64,000 nucleotides of DNA from Nageia nagi (GCA_050084985.1 JBITNC010000001.1:107942001-108006000); one strand, 5' to 3'. Positions 1-13,900 are shown, counted from the stretch's first letter. A program made the numbers and translations. The notes: generated by a model from the letters alone, not told the origin.

Positions 1-14
1 CAATACCAATCCTA

Positions 15-1228
15 TTGAATAAAGAATGGATCCACATATTAGGTGAGTATGATGCCCCATGCTTAGTTGGAGATGAGGGAGAAATGTCAAAGAGTGAAAG
101 TTGCCATTGTCCCCAAAAGGACCAAGACCTTGTAGAACCCATGCATGAAGGTATCCTTAAATATTTTACTTGTGGATCATTCTTTAATGATCAACCAAGC
201 GAGATAGGGTTGGAGAAAGATTGTGTTGATGTTGAACATGACCTCAAACTTAATTCACTGTTGAGGACCAATGATGTCGATGTCAAAGATAGCACCATGA
301 GCCCTGTAGCAGAAACAGGGGAATCCTCTTATCCAAAATATGAAAGGTGAAATCCCTAAGTGCAATGTTGAAATGAATGACTTCTTATTCTCGCAAGAGA
401 AAGAAGATATGGTCGAAGTAAAACAAGTGATGGTAGATGACCTTTTTGATTTGAAAATCAGAGGCATTGTAAAAGCTCTATATAGTAAAGCACATGTACT
501 AGCACACTTTAATGAATATGAGATCTTAGACATGGATGACATTGATATATTAGAAGGGCAACAGGAGTGTACAATAGATGAACCTTTTAGGCTAGAATTT
601 GAAGATGTCAAAGATTCTCTATTTGTTCAAGCACAAGACTCTCACAATAGGATATTGAAGATGCTTTAATTGTTTTTGCACAAGAACGGGTATACAAGGA
701 TTAACATAAGATTGAAGACATTGGTGACACCATGGAGGATACTTGTTATCAAAAGGTAATGAAAGTCGAATGGAGAGAAAATCAGAATATGCATTAGAAG
801 AATATGAATTGATAGTTGATCTTGAGGTTGGTCTTGATAAATATCAAGTTTATACTTCTACAATCCTTATGCCTCAATGTTCATATTTCTCATCTTTAGG
901 CGGTTATCAAGTTTATACTCCTACAATCCTTATGCCTCAATGTTCATATTTCTCATCATTAGGCGATAAGGAGCTTGCAGGTTATGAGAGTCAAGATCAA
1001 GTGGTTGTTACAAGTGAGATGAGGCTAAAGGCATCTCAAGTATTTGATACCTTACACCATGAGTTGGTCTACAAGAAGAGCCTTCCACATATTTCTTTCA
1101 TTGATCCATATCAATTCATCGAAAAGATTCTCACATGGGTTGATTCTTCACAGGTATTGGGTGTGTCCCTCTCAACATGTCAAATCCCTTTGTTGTACTC
1201 ACTCTGTCAATTGCATTTGGTAGTCTAG
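15..1228 (+). other. Degraded ORF series, unidentified
   Basis: Three consecutive open stretches lie on the plus strand (15-350, 340-669, 743-1228), in three different frames. The first is open to the left window edge. The first two overlap by 11 bases, as if one reading frame had suffered a frameshift. The translations are acidic and low in aromatic residues, and I recognise no domain. Two of the stretches do not begin at ATG. A 63-bp in-frame duplication lies in the third. This could be a decayed retroelement ORF or a pseudogene; I cannot assign it. Confidence 0.3.
842..967 (+). repeat. 63-bp tandem duplication (2 copies)
   Basis: Two adjacent near-identical 63-bp units start at 842 and 905, each beginning TATCAAGTTTATAC and ending near TTTAGGCG or TTAGGCG. 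The length is a multiple of three, so the surrounding ORF repeats 21 residues. Confidence 0.85.
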
Positions 1229-4200
1229 TGTATATAATGTGCTTGTTTCCCTTTAAAAAAAATAAGCCTCGAAGCTTTTTCATAGGAACTCATCATGAGT
1301 GCAACTGAGCTCAAAAGCTAGTTGCCCTTCTACACGAAGACTACAACTAATGTAGGCACTTTGGGTGATCCTATTGATATTGGTTCCTTGCCCTTCGATG
1401 AAAGTCCGAAAGAAAGATATCATCTCAAGTCATGGATGACAGATAAAAGATGTGAAATTGTCTTTGGACTTAAACTATAAAGCAAGTATCCCAATGGTCG
1501 TTCAAATGACTAGTGAGAATTCACTAACTATAATGGAACCAATAATGCAATCGTGATTGACAATGTCGACACAAACTCATACTTCATTGAACAATGCAAG
1601 TCATTATGCATGCAAAGTTATTTTAGTTTGTCTTAGCTTTATTAGTTTGTCATGGTTTACCTTGTTTTGTTTTAGCTATTGTTGTGCTCAAACACAACAC
1701 AACCCAAAATATGTAATTTTGAAGACCCAACATTTTGTCAAGTCATGATCATCAACACGCTAGAATCATATTCCTTCGAAACCCCACATAGAACCAAGTG
1801 TTGTTCACCCCTCCCAATCATAATCATGATGAACAATATTTGAAGATATCCAAAATTGACTAAGTTTGAGAGATAGGAGAGTCCAAGGAACAATGTCAGA
1901 TAGAAGATAGGAGACCAAGTCCTAGAACCCAAAAAGTTTCATCTTTCTCAACAATATGAACACTTGCTCTGCTTACCACACTTGAACTCATTAATTTTTG
2001 TAAAGGTACTACAAATACCCTAATTTTAATCTTCTCTAATTCCATTTGAATTCATCTTCCTCTTATATAATTCCTACTTATATCTCTTTAGAAGCACTAG
2101 CTTTTGAGCCTTCTTTAAGCAGTAAGAAAGAGGCCCATACTTGTGGCAATAGCCTTTGTTATTAATACTTAGTTTGTAAAATGGATGTTGCAAAAGGTCT
2201 TTATGCAACTAAACTAGAATGGCTGTGATAGGGTTTTCAACAATGTGTTGAAGAAGATCCTCATATTGCTAATTTGCTACTACGTAGATGCTTAGGTCGG
2301 AAATTGTAGTAGGTGATGATTTTCAATAGAATTGGTGACTAATGCTCTACAAACTTAAATAACAATCAGTATCTAAGTTACGAATCTCTGGCAATTGATA
2401 TACATAAAAGAGTCGACAAAAGCACGGTATCGTTAGAAAATACATCATCATCATATGAATATCCAAGCCTACTATACCAACGTAAAGTATATGTTCAGCA
2501 GATCTTTCACAAATGCTACAAGCAAAATAGTTTTGAAAAAAAGGAACACAAACATAGAGATTGGACATCAAAAGAAAGCACAATGATTACAGATTCCAAT
2601 CATGTATTCTGCTTTGTAAGAGAACTGTACAGCCATGTCTAAAATACATCCTATAAGCATATGGCCGTACTATTTACAGAGATGAATAATACCAACAATA
2701 AATACAAATTTTTAATTTATGATACAAAAACAGAGATAAAAGACTCTTGGTCAAGTGAAAGAGATGGTGGAATACATTAACAAATTTAAGGTGAACCCTT
2801 CTAAAGGCTACATAGATATGCTGGTGCCTTGTACATCATCATAAGAGAGCTCCATAAAATATCCATGTTGCCATTACACACAAATTCTAAGGGGGTGCAA
2901 TGAGAGGAGCATTTAAGAAACAACAAATATACAGCTCTCAGAACACAAATATTTTCACAAGCACTACAGGGCTCCCCGAATAAAAGAAGAAGATAGCAGA
3001 TCCCTGTTGAAAGAACTTTAGGTTGATATTTCTCAATGTATGCTTGACCTTGTTGCAGTATTCAAAGATCAGAGGCCCACTGACAGAAAACCTGCACAAA
3101 ATCAAAAACATGAATGACAAACCACAATCAGTGCAGTAACGCTATAGTTTCATCACATGAAATGTTGAAAAGATTACATAAAACCCAATTTCATATCCTA
3201 AGTAGAGGGATCCGAAAGTAGAGGAAAATAAGAGGGATGACTTAAGCGGGAACCCATATAAATATCAGAAAAAAATGTCAAACCAGTTTTCAGGTAGTAG
3301 TAGCTGTTACGCCAATGTTACTTATTTCTCAGATGTTCATCTTTCAGCCATGAAACATTTCAAATTGTTTCGTATATGTATATTTTTGAAAACCATTTTC
3401 TGTATTATAATGAGCAGTTTGTGTGTTGGAAAGTACTTCAAAGGGAGCCTCTTTCAACTTCGTATATTCTATCAGTAATACACTGCTTTCTATCTTTTAA
3501 AGACTAACAAATAACATTGTGCAGGAAAAGAAATAATTGTGAAAATATGTTTTCTAAAATCATCTATGAGAAAAACCCGTAATCATGACAATTATATAAA
3601 TAAGAGAGGATGGTGAATCATCAAATAAATATTTACTTATGTAGATTAGTATTTGGAACAGTAGAAACAGCTCAATACTTCCACAAAGCACCATCTTTGC
3701 ATATTTTGCAACAACATGAAATAAGATGGGAAATGAGAATAAATCCCATCAACAAACCTACAAATTCAGAATCATTCAAGGAAAGAAATATCACAGGCAA
3801 ACATAAACACATTATTGACACCAACTGATGTCTACCCTTGTCAGATACCTGCAAAACATTGCCAGCACATCTTCTGATTTGATTCCTCGTCTCCTGCTGC
3901 TCCTGCTTGGAATATTTTATAAAATATCAAACATTTATTCATGAACAAGGCTTTCAATGATTTCTATAACATTCCTTGAAAGACCTGAAGTTTGTAATAT
4001 TTGGTATGGCCAACAAGAATTAATATTATAAACTTAAAATATATGACTGGAACACCACAGAAACAACCAGAGATCAAAATAATCTAGAGCTAAAAGCATA
4101 AAGAAACTAAACCAAAAAAGAGGTTAATTAAACAGGCAAACCACAGACAACTAATCAAATGCAAAATCCATATAAAAAGCAATCATGTGAGATGAAGAAA

Positions 4201-4723
4201 AGTCTAAATAATTGCCTATGATGTGTTTAAAAATCAATTCACAGGAATACGAAGACATGAATCTAAATTTGACAAACTAAACTTCTCAAGCAACCATAAT
4301 CAACCACATGATCAACTGAGATGATCCCTTAAACTTAAAGAGTGGTATCAATATTATGGTAGAAAAAACTCGCCGGACATGAGCAATACAATAAACTAAA
4401 AAACTTTGTGGCCCGTAATTTTGCAATGCTAGATAACACAGCTGAGAGCTCAATCTCCTCCAGTTATATATATCACATCTGGTCTTAAACTCAGCAATGG
4501 CAGTTTAGAGATTTCTTCAATTCTTTTGTGTTTCTGGGGTAATTAATTCAAGCACAATAAAGATACATTTTGATGTATCCACCCTCAAACAAATGAAGAA
4601 AGATAGGGTCCCTACTTTCTCAGTCCACAAATTCTCATATCTGGATAGAAATAAATAATGTTAAATATGAAGTAGAAATAAGGTGTTGCGAACCTTGAAG
4701 AATCGATTATAATTAATGTGTAG
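1229..4723. other. No clear gene; downstream flank of PRT6
   Basis: No convincing coding region is present on either strand. Open frames are short and AT-driven. The part nearest 4723 must contain the 3' UTR and polyadenylation region of the PRT6-like gene, which is read on the minus strand. Possible extra 3' exons are listed separately. Confidence 0.5.
3062..3902 (-). other. Possible 3'-UTR or alternative terminal exons of PRT6
   Basis: On the minus strand two exon-like segments have good borders. The first is 3902-3849, with an AG acceptor before it and the donor GTATCT after it. The second begins at 3091 after the acceptor TTTTGTGCAG. Joined in phase 0 they stay open for 18 plus 9 codons and then meet TGA at 3064-3062. 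They lie 0.8-1.6 kb past the PRT6 stop, so they may be spliced 3'-UTR exons or the end of an alternative transcript. There is no homology support. Confidence 0.3.
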
Positions 4724-4957
4724 CTAAATTATGAAGATAGCATCCCTTGTTGTCTGAAGAAGCACATGTGAGCTATGATCAAGCCCATGAGAGACAACCT
4801 GTTTCATTGTGGAGAAGTATATATCAATTCTCAACCCAATTCCAAATCAAAAACAGAACTTGAACTACAAACATTAATAACACCATACCATTTGTGTAAG
4901 AGCAGCATAGCGTTCCCTGCTCAGATACAAAGGTTTTCCTCTCAGCATATCATAGTC
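4724..4957 (-). CDS. PRT6: PRT6 exons 16 and 17 (C-terminal end)
   Basis: Exon 16 (4957-4889) reads DYDMLRGKPLYLSRERYAAL TQM; exon 17 (4798-4724) reads VVSHGLDHSSHVLLQTTRDA and IFII, then TAG at 4726-4724. They correspond to the RGKRLYLNEERYAALTYLV and SHGLDRSSKVLGQTTIGA end of PRT6. Both exons are in phase 0 with GT-AG borders. They lie 3.8 kb from exon 15, because intron 15 contains a 1.5-kb retroelement, and an automatic annotation could easily miss them. Confidence 0.88.
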
Positions 4958-7900
4958 CTACACGAAAGATATTCAGGCTAATTCAGTATCCATGCATTAC
5001 CCACCACTTACAATTGAGTAGCATATCCTACATTCAGATAAGCTCTTCTTGCTAGAAATGATAATCAACAAACATGTGACTTAAATAGAAAACATTAAAA
5101 CTTTCCTCAATCAATGGTAGCAATTTATGTTAACCCCTATTTACATTGAGTAAAACAACAATGATGACCCATTATGCAGACATTTTATCAGTTCTGTGGT
5201 AATCTGAATGCCTATGTCGAGATGAGTATTTTGTTAACCATGCTTCCTCAACTGTATCATTGATTCATTAGACACCTAGAAAGCCAACAGAAACCTAAGA
5301 AGCCAATGTATCATTCAAAGGCTTACCTCTGCAATTCCTAGCTATTATGTATAGACTCTCAACCTAATGGCATATTTATTTCTTATGAGAACACAGATTG
5401 CTTTTGGAAGAAAAAAGGGTGAACTAATGTTTCTATGAAAACTTTGGAAAATGTTAATCTAGTTCATCTGGTAGGTCGGCACAAGCCAAACGACAGAACA
5501 TTGTGATGATCTCCAGCACAGCATAATCATTAAATCTGCGACAGCAGAAGAAGAAGAATAAAATATAGTATCTTTGCGTACAGAACAGATTGAAATGCTG
5601 ACCAGCCGCAATAATTTTATGGAACAAAGAATTTGAGGCTCTTGAGATTAAGCTCAATCCCAACAATACTAATAGTGACTAAAGATAAGACATTAGTAAG
5701 CTCGGCTCCCAAACTTAAAGTGAGACATCTTTGCTTATATAACCATCGACCAACAGATGCTGAATTACAATTCGGTGTCCAGGAGGGGTGGGAGGGGTGG
5801 GAAAAGTTGCGAAGATTGCTGGATAATGGAGTAAGTAATTAGTACTATTTTAATTTCCCTTGAGTATTTTAATTACAAGTATGTATAAGATTTATATTTT
5901 TTTATTTTATTTTTGGATCAGTGCAAGAAGTTGAGTCGGATTTCTTCATTCGATTCTGACTATGGGTCCCACAGATTGAACACAAATACTCACCATAAAA
6001 ACCTCAATGCCAGTCGACCAAAAAACCCCATAATAAAAATTTGCAAGGGTTCTTGAATCTGAATCCCTGAAGGAAATCAAGTCGAGAGGCATGATACAAC
6101 TCAAACAATCATTCCAAACCATGGAATGTAATAAAGCATATGCCATCCACAAGTTCAGAAAAGCAGGAAGAATGACACCCTTTGTTGACCAATGTAGAAA
6201 CTTCAAGAATTTACTCAGCAATAGGAATAACAACAAATTGATAACGTAAACTATAATTGAAATGCTGTTGAAAAGGATGTACACAATGTTTTAAAGGTCA
6301 GCATTATTCATATTTCATGTCTCAATTTGATTGAAATCACAAACCATTGAAATTGTATGTAGCCAAATTCAACTTAAAACTTGGGTTAAACAAGATAGCC
6401 ACACTGCAAGGGAAAGATTTAGGTGGCCTTCATCTTACATGTATCCTAAAGTGTCTGGGATAAGCATGCCCAAATATAACTCAACCATAAAGGTAACAAA
6501 ATCACCAAGCAAGCTTAAGTAGTAACAAGGTGTAGGGCTTCCTGGCCATTTGAAGAAAATAATATGCAACTGAAAATCTTGCACAAGATTGAAAGTAAAC
6601 AATGTTCTACAATTGTTATGCCACAAAAAATAGTAATATACAGTTCAATTACATCTCAAGTAACATGGTAAACAGTTGCACAGTCACTTAAGAGCCGCCT
6701 GCAGGAACACAGTCAGCACAGGTACGATTGTTTGAAATGCAGAAACCCTACCAGGGAGAGGCGGCTAGGGTTGTATGTTTGATAGGAATCAGGGACTGTT
6801 TCCCTCTTCATCTCATACATTTTGTGTGGCGATGGAGGATTTTGTTTTGTTTCCTCATGTTGTTACAAAGCAGATGCGGGCATTGCGGGCCTGTAAGGCT
6901 TTTTATTTTTTGGATGGAAAAGTCGAGGGGTTGTTTGTAGAAGCGGCTGTTTCAAAATGCTGGCAGATCTCTAGTGGAAGGGAGACGTTGGGTGCTAGTT
7001 TTGTTGGGGCATTGTGGGCCTGTTTGTTTGAGGTTGAAAACCATGGGAGGGTCGTGGGACAAGAAATATATCCAGTTTGGTTCATGAAAACAAGTGGCCA
7101 GGGAAGGATGATGATTCTCTTGGTTCTCTTTAAGAGAAACGCTGGGAGAGCTGTGTTGCAGCAAGTTGTGCGGAAAATGGTCGAGGAATCTCTTGGCCAG
7201 GCCCCCTTGTTTCAAATGGTTTCCCGTGAGTGGACTCTGGATCTGCTAAGAGAGCGCAAAAGGGGCTTTTGGCTGCAGATTCACGGAAAGAATGACGAAG
7301 GGTGTGGTTTCTGTTTGACATCCTGAAGGTTTTAGAACCTGGAAGACACAGTGGGCAATTTGAGGAGGAGAATACACATTTCATTATCCGGTGAATCCTT
7401 TGGAAGCTATGGATGGTGATCTTTAGAGCTCAGGACAAAATGCAGGCGAGGACTCATCTTTTCAACACCAGGTGTTGGAGTGGCATGCCTGCGGGATGCT
7501 GGGTGACTAATGCAGTGTTCTTTTTGGTGCGAAGGGCCTAATGTAGGGCGATGGACTATCTAAAGACAACCTCTTCTTGTAAGCAGATGACCTAATTGTG
7601 ATCGGGAGGATGGTTGCAGTGATCTTGGGGGTTTGGATTTTTTGTACTCCTTGTTTTCCCTGCAGGTTTCAGTTTCTTTCTAGTGGTGACCTACATTGTG
7701 ATTGGGAGGGCGGTTGCAGTGGTCTGAGGCTCTGAAATCTCTACTTTCCCTCTGGAAACCCTTTGAGGGGTTCAGATTCAAACTGGTGGCCAAATGGGAG
7801 GCAGGTAGCCCCTATTGGTTAAAAGACTCGATGCAGCACCGGTTTCATGGATCTTTTCTCAGGAGAACTGTTGAGCCTCTGGACCTACCCGGATCTTTTG

Positions 7901-10900
7901 ATACCTGTTTCGAGATTTGGCTGACCTTAGGAGGAGGCAGAGATCTCCTCGGAATCCATTTTGAAATCTTTCCTGGTTCTATTATTTACGTTTTTCTGTC
8001 TTTTCAGGTTTTTTTTATTCTGTTTTGCTTAGCAGGGTCATCCTTTAGACCTGCTAGATTGAATCGGTAGCTGTTTTTTTTGTTGGCGTACATTCAATAT
8101 CCTAAAAGGTTACTGGAGCCTTTCAAAACCCCTGGTTGTAAAAGGTTTAAAGATCCTTTCAAAACACTTGTTTCCATTATAATAAAAAAAAACATGGTAA
8201 ATAGTTGCAGCATATACAGCACCTCTTGAAGAGGCATTCGAATATTAAGTTGCATGTGCAACTGAACCATAATTAATCACGAGTGTCAAGGTTTTTGCAG
8301 ACACATCATGAGTAGATTCAAGGTATCAATCAACAGTATTACTGTTCCCTAGATATACATCCCTTCCCATCACCTAACCAATATGTTTACTCATTGACAT
8401 AATGATACAAACCCTATTTGAATGAATGCTTACCTTCTTCTGGTGATCTTCCATTGCTCTACTAGTTATAATTTGAATTGACCCTTTGGATTATATTCCA
8501 TTATAAAGAAAATACTGAAGGTATTTTTATAAAAAATAGCAGGACAGATGCTTCTCACAGTCAAATAAAAAAATTTAAGATCACTATAGACATAATTTGA
8601 TAAACTAAACCAAAAATATTCAACATGATCGATCCGATCATGCTGAAAAATAGTTGGGACATATGAACTTAGCGTAGCAGAAAAAAAAGATTCAAAGACT
8701 AAAGACCTCTTCCGTAATTTTCCATGATTAATGATCAATTACCTCCTCTCCAAACGCATCCAAGTATGGGGATGGCCATGGTGCTTGACGTGTAGATCTT
8801 TGAAGCAAAATATTAGTTCTCTGGTAAAAGAGAATAATTCCAATCAGTACCAATAAACAATGCTTTCAAGAAATGCAAATTACTTGTAGATGCATTAATT
8901 CGTACAACAATGAATTTCCGAGTTTTGATAAAAATGCTTACTCTTATCAGCAAGAATACTCCAACACCAGCACCGCAGCTCATTGCATGTTGGATACACT
9001 CGTTTTGCCTGCATATGGAAATAAATATTCAATAGATACTAACACTGCAAATTATATTAGGTTATGCTGAAATAAATATAAATAATAAATTAGATAGCTA
9101 CTTATTTATACACGACTAACCTGCAGCAAGGACGACGACTTGGGGCACAACAAAGAGTACCACAAAGCAGGCACAATGCTGGTTGATCTGGTACAGTTTT
9201 ACACACAGGACAGCGCTCTTTTATGTACCTAGGGATTAATGTCAAAAACAGATATAGTTAAATTATCGAAAAGATGACCCAGTGTAACAAGAGATTTGAC
9301 AAAAGGAAGTTCCAATACCGTTGCAACAGATCTTGGTAAAGATGTGGCAGACGCATGAGTTCAAATGGACGTGCAGGAAGACATCGCACAACATGCTTGT
9401 AAGTCCGAGATCCTCTTTCCCTAGATAAGTGATGACACCATTGTAAGGCAAGGGCATGGACGTTTTTATCTTCGAGAATTGTTTCAAAAGCTGGAAGCCG
9501 GAATAGCTTTTCTAGCCATTGAAGCTCTTCCAGTTCTTTTAACATATCATATTTGCTATCCATAATGTCATTACCCATATGTCCTGTTGATTTGTCCCCA
9601 TCATCAGCCTCATGAAAATGAACTGATGACGGGTACAACAATTTGTATAGCAAGGCACACCTCCGTAGATATGGTAAGGTCAAACGGCGAATTAGCAATT
9701 CTGTAGGAACTAACAAAAGGTCTGCATCATCCGTCTCCAAATATATTTGGCTTACCATAGTCCCTGACAATACTGTAGAGATACTTATGATAAAGGATTG
9801 AGAACCAGATTTCAAGTCCAAATCAGGAAAAATTGATTTTCCAGCATATGCAATTGCCTGCAACAAATAAGATGAACAATGCATCAACAGAATTTGGTAG
9901 AAACAGGGGCATCATATGAAAAGTGAAATATGATTTTAAAACTTAACCTGAATTACCTGAACTAGACACACAAGATAGAAAACGTGCACAAGAGATATAA
10001 ATCGTTCGATTTCGTTTGGCAGAGGAATAGGAAGGCAAAATAACAACCAAACAAATGATGAAAAGGGATCATGAATAAGCACGGGATCTGCCATTCGTTT
10101 CCAAAATTGAATGTCTGGATACTCTTTGCCCTTGTTGATGTGTTCAAGAAGTGAGGAAATGTTACCTGCTTAACAAAAATATTTAGGTGAACTTCTTACA
10201 TAAAAAAACAGTGTTTACAATAAAATACTATTCAACCATTTTATTAATATGATATTATCATATACTATGAATAGCTTCTAAAGTTATTTGTTATTCAAAA
10301 AGATTTAAGGAATATTCAAAACTCCAGCTTCTACCAGTCGAAGAATTTGCAGAGACTGTGTCTCTGGAAACACCACAACTTATGGACCCAACAAGAAGTT
10401 GCATTCCTCTTGATCTTAGTAACACAGTAAGGCGATTTTGTCTCTGTGTAGCTTTAGCCACCTGAAAAATTAATGACAATATAGAACCCCTGGTACAGTT
10501 GACGGCATTATGAAGGGCTTCCAAACTGGTTGCAGATCCTCCAGCACTCGCTCCTGGGTTTGATGAGCGAGCAGCCAATTCTGCTGCTAACAAGGAGTAC
10601 CTAAAAACATCCCAAAGAACCAAGCTTTGATTGATTCTTGGAGATTCAGCCTTGGAAATGCTTTTGCCTGGTAAGTATAATTCATACAGCTTTTGTGAGA
10701 AGGAATCAATTGCCACTTTTGCAGATTCAGGAAGATCGCATGAAACAGCTTTGTGATATCCTCGTTTGCTACTCAGCTCTTCAGCATTCTGAAGCAAAGA
10801 CAAAGCTTCATCAAGTTGAAGCCTCTTGAGACCAGCAGATGATGTCATAGAAGATTCTCCGTAATACAATATCTGAGGCATAGCTGAAGTGCGGCCATCA

Positions 10901-13900
10901 GGAAGTACAGGCAAAACAGAATTTGCCAGGCGCCGACAAACAGGGCATAGAAATTCACCCTAGCCAGAAAAGTTAAGTCACTCTGAATTTGCTAATGTTT
11001 ATGCTATGAAATTAAGGAAAATGAAATAAGCCTCACGAAAAAATAAGCTTCAGTGCTAATTATAAAATATGCACCAAAGAACTTTGTTACCTGACTTGGG
11101 TCAACAATATGAACCCCTTCGAAGATAATCCTGCTGCTATACCTGTTATTTTGACCCACATAACAATGTAAATGAATAACACATCGTCACAAAACAGAAG
11201 AAAAATTATCATCTCTTCCTCCAAGCATAACAAAAGCTTTCGGTCTACCAATCATGCTCTTCCAATATCCATACAATAATGATACTGAAAATCAAAACTC
11301 AAAATTAAGTTCTAAAAATCTGTAACAAGGCCATTTAACATAAGCAAGAGAAATAAATTTATGTTTGACCTTAGCAAACAAAAGTCCCATACATGACATC
11401 TGAATTTTTTCTAGAGTGCTAGAAGAAAACTCAAAATTAATTTCTAAAAATCTGTAACAAGGCCATTTAACGTAACCAAGAGAAATAAATTTATGTTTGA
11501 CCTTAGCAAACAAACGTCCCATACATGACATCTGAATTTTTCTAGAGTGCTAGAAGAAAACTCAACATTAATTTCTAAAAATCTGTAACAAGGCCATTTA
11601 ACGTAACCAAGAGAAATAAATTTATGTTTGACCTTAGCAAACAAACGTCCCATACATGACATCTGAATTTTTCTAGAGTGCTAGAAGAAAACTCAAAATT
11701 AAGTTCTAAAAATCTGTAACAAGGCCATTTAACGTATTCAAGAGAAATAAATTTATGTTTGACCTAAGCAAACAAACGTCCCATACATGACATCTGAATT
11801 TTTCTAGAGTGCTAGAAGAAAACTCAAAATTAAGTTCTAAAAATCTGTAACAAGGCCATTTAACGTATTCAAGAGAAATAAATTTATATTTGACCTAAGC
11901 AAACAAACGTCCCTTACATGACATCTGAATTTTTCTAGAGTGCTAGAAGATTCAGCCGCTTTAGTCAAAAATGATGTTGATATTAATACTGTTATGACTA
12001 CATAAGGTAATCGTTACATAATATATAGACAAACACAAGAATACAGCATTAATCATTGATGGCTTTGAAATTATTAAAGCTGATGCCAAATGTAATATAA
12101 CTAGAAAGAAATTTTATTAATGTCCACACGTGACCAAATACGGTCAATGGGACTAGAGAGGACATGAATGATAGAATAAAAAGTGGAACCCACAGTAGGT
12201 CTCTCCTAAATAAAGCGGAAAATAACTAGCTAAAAATAGAGTACAATTGAAGGTCAAAACCCTAAAGAAGGGAAATAATAAGAGGATGAAGCGCACAAGC
12301 GGTCATGACTGCCATCCGGTGGAGCTTGTTGGCACTCATGATCAAGTCGGTGGTAGTGCTGTTGAAGAAGAAAGGCAAAATCCGACAAGTCTGCAAAGGG
12401 AAGTCTCTGATGTAGAGGGCCACACATCATTGGTCGGGATACTGAAAGGTGGTGAAAAGTGAGCTATAAGAATCACGGAAGAGGCACTGGTATCGACCCT
12501 ATATCTCATAGTACCTAGTACAACGAGAAATGAAGTGCTCCTCTAACTCCATCTCACGTGAACATAATTGACAAACTCACAAGTTACGTCGCAAGTCACG
12601 ATGTAACTGATGATTTGTCTTTATCCGCAACTGGTATGAATGCACTTGAAACTGTCCGATGAACATCCTCAATCCAAGTGCTAGGTGCAGGCTGATATAT
12701 CCAGGAGGAAGAATAAGTCCACCACTTATCGAAAGAAAATGCTGAGAATAGTATGCCAGCTTGGGCATGAGAGGCTGTTGGGGCATGACCCATGAGGTCT
12801 GGATGAAGGATCGATAGAGTGTCTCACAAATCTGGGCCAAAGAGCAAACCACTGAACTTGTTCCTGCTGGGTTCGGGTCCAAAGAGGCAGGGGACAGTAA
12901 CAAGGAGACGAAAGGAGTGCGTTCCCATAACCAAGGCCCAGCAGCTCCTGGTGGGTTTGGGGTCCAAAGAGTCAGGAGACAGTGACAAAGAGATGAAGGT
13001 GCAGATAGATTTGAAGGCACAGCCAGAATTGAAGGAGCTTTCAGGGTCTGAGAAGGAGGCGACTCCACCTATGGAGAACAAAAAGGGTAAAAGAAAGGTG
13101 CAAACCGTGCTTACAGGCAACATTGCTAAGTGTAGCAAACGTTCTACCCGCCTTCAAGACTTAGCCAGGAAGAAAGCAATTGAAGACTCGGAGGAATACT
13201 CCAAGGAAGAAGAGGCAGTTTCGAAGGACAACCAATTCAGCAAGGAAGGAATAGAAGGCGGCGAACCCAGCCACCAAAGGAAGACACTAGAGACACTACC
13301 GCAGCAGTATGAGGCCGCCCAAGAGGCAGCAATTCGTGAGGAGATAAATTTTAAACTGTTCAACGGGCTTTCCAGGACTCTGGTCAGCACTATTGCCTGT
13401 TTGAACCTTTTGACCAATGAAGTGGCCTTATATGTTACTTTTACACGCAGAATTATGGAGGAAATGGGCCCCAGGAGATCCAAGAAATGCTTTAGGGGGA
13501 TGGTCAGGAATAGTTATAGTGATTCATAGTTTATTATTAGTACCGCCTATGTTTTTTTATTTCCTTTATTAATATTTTGTCTTGCGAGCTATAAGAAGGC
13601 AGCCATTTTATGGAAGTGTTACACAGGATGATGGAAAAGCTGAATAGTATACAAACAGCCTATTTTGTACAGGTTTGAGGAGCCTCCAACCCCCCCCTTT
13701 TCAGACTAATATTAAAAAAAAAAGAGCAAATTGATAATTTTGTAATTAGAACCACAGCTTTAACAGGCACTATCAAATCTTAGGAAATCATCAAAGGTCT
13801 AAGTAAACCTCGATTAAATAACTACAACAGTCAGTTCCTCGGACAAAAATACTAAAAAGGCAACAGAAGAACGGTTGGGTAGAAGCCATGGATAAATGAT

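Larger units (their letters stand above)
4958..8742 (-). other. PRT6: PRT6 intron 15
   Basis: This is the longest intron of the gene (3785 bp). It contains a plus-strand poly(A) retroelement at 6681-8190, antisense to the host gene. The remaining 4958-6661 and 8210-8742 hold no recognisable coding sequence; small open frames there are AT-driven. Confidence 0.85.

Noticed and set aside
11292-11662. Two overlapping minus-strand ORFs containing MSCMGRLFAKVKHKF
   Set aside because: They are translations of the 131-bp tandem array, whose period shifts the frame each unit; there is no gene.
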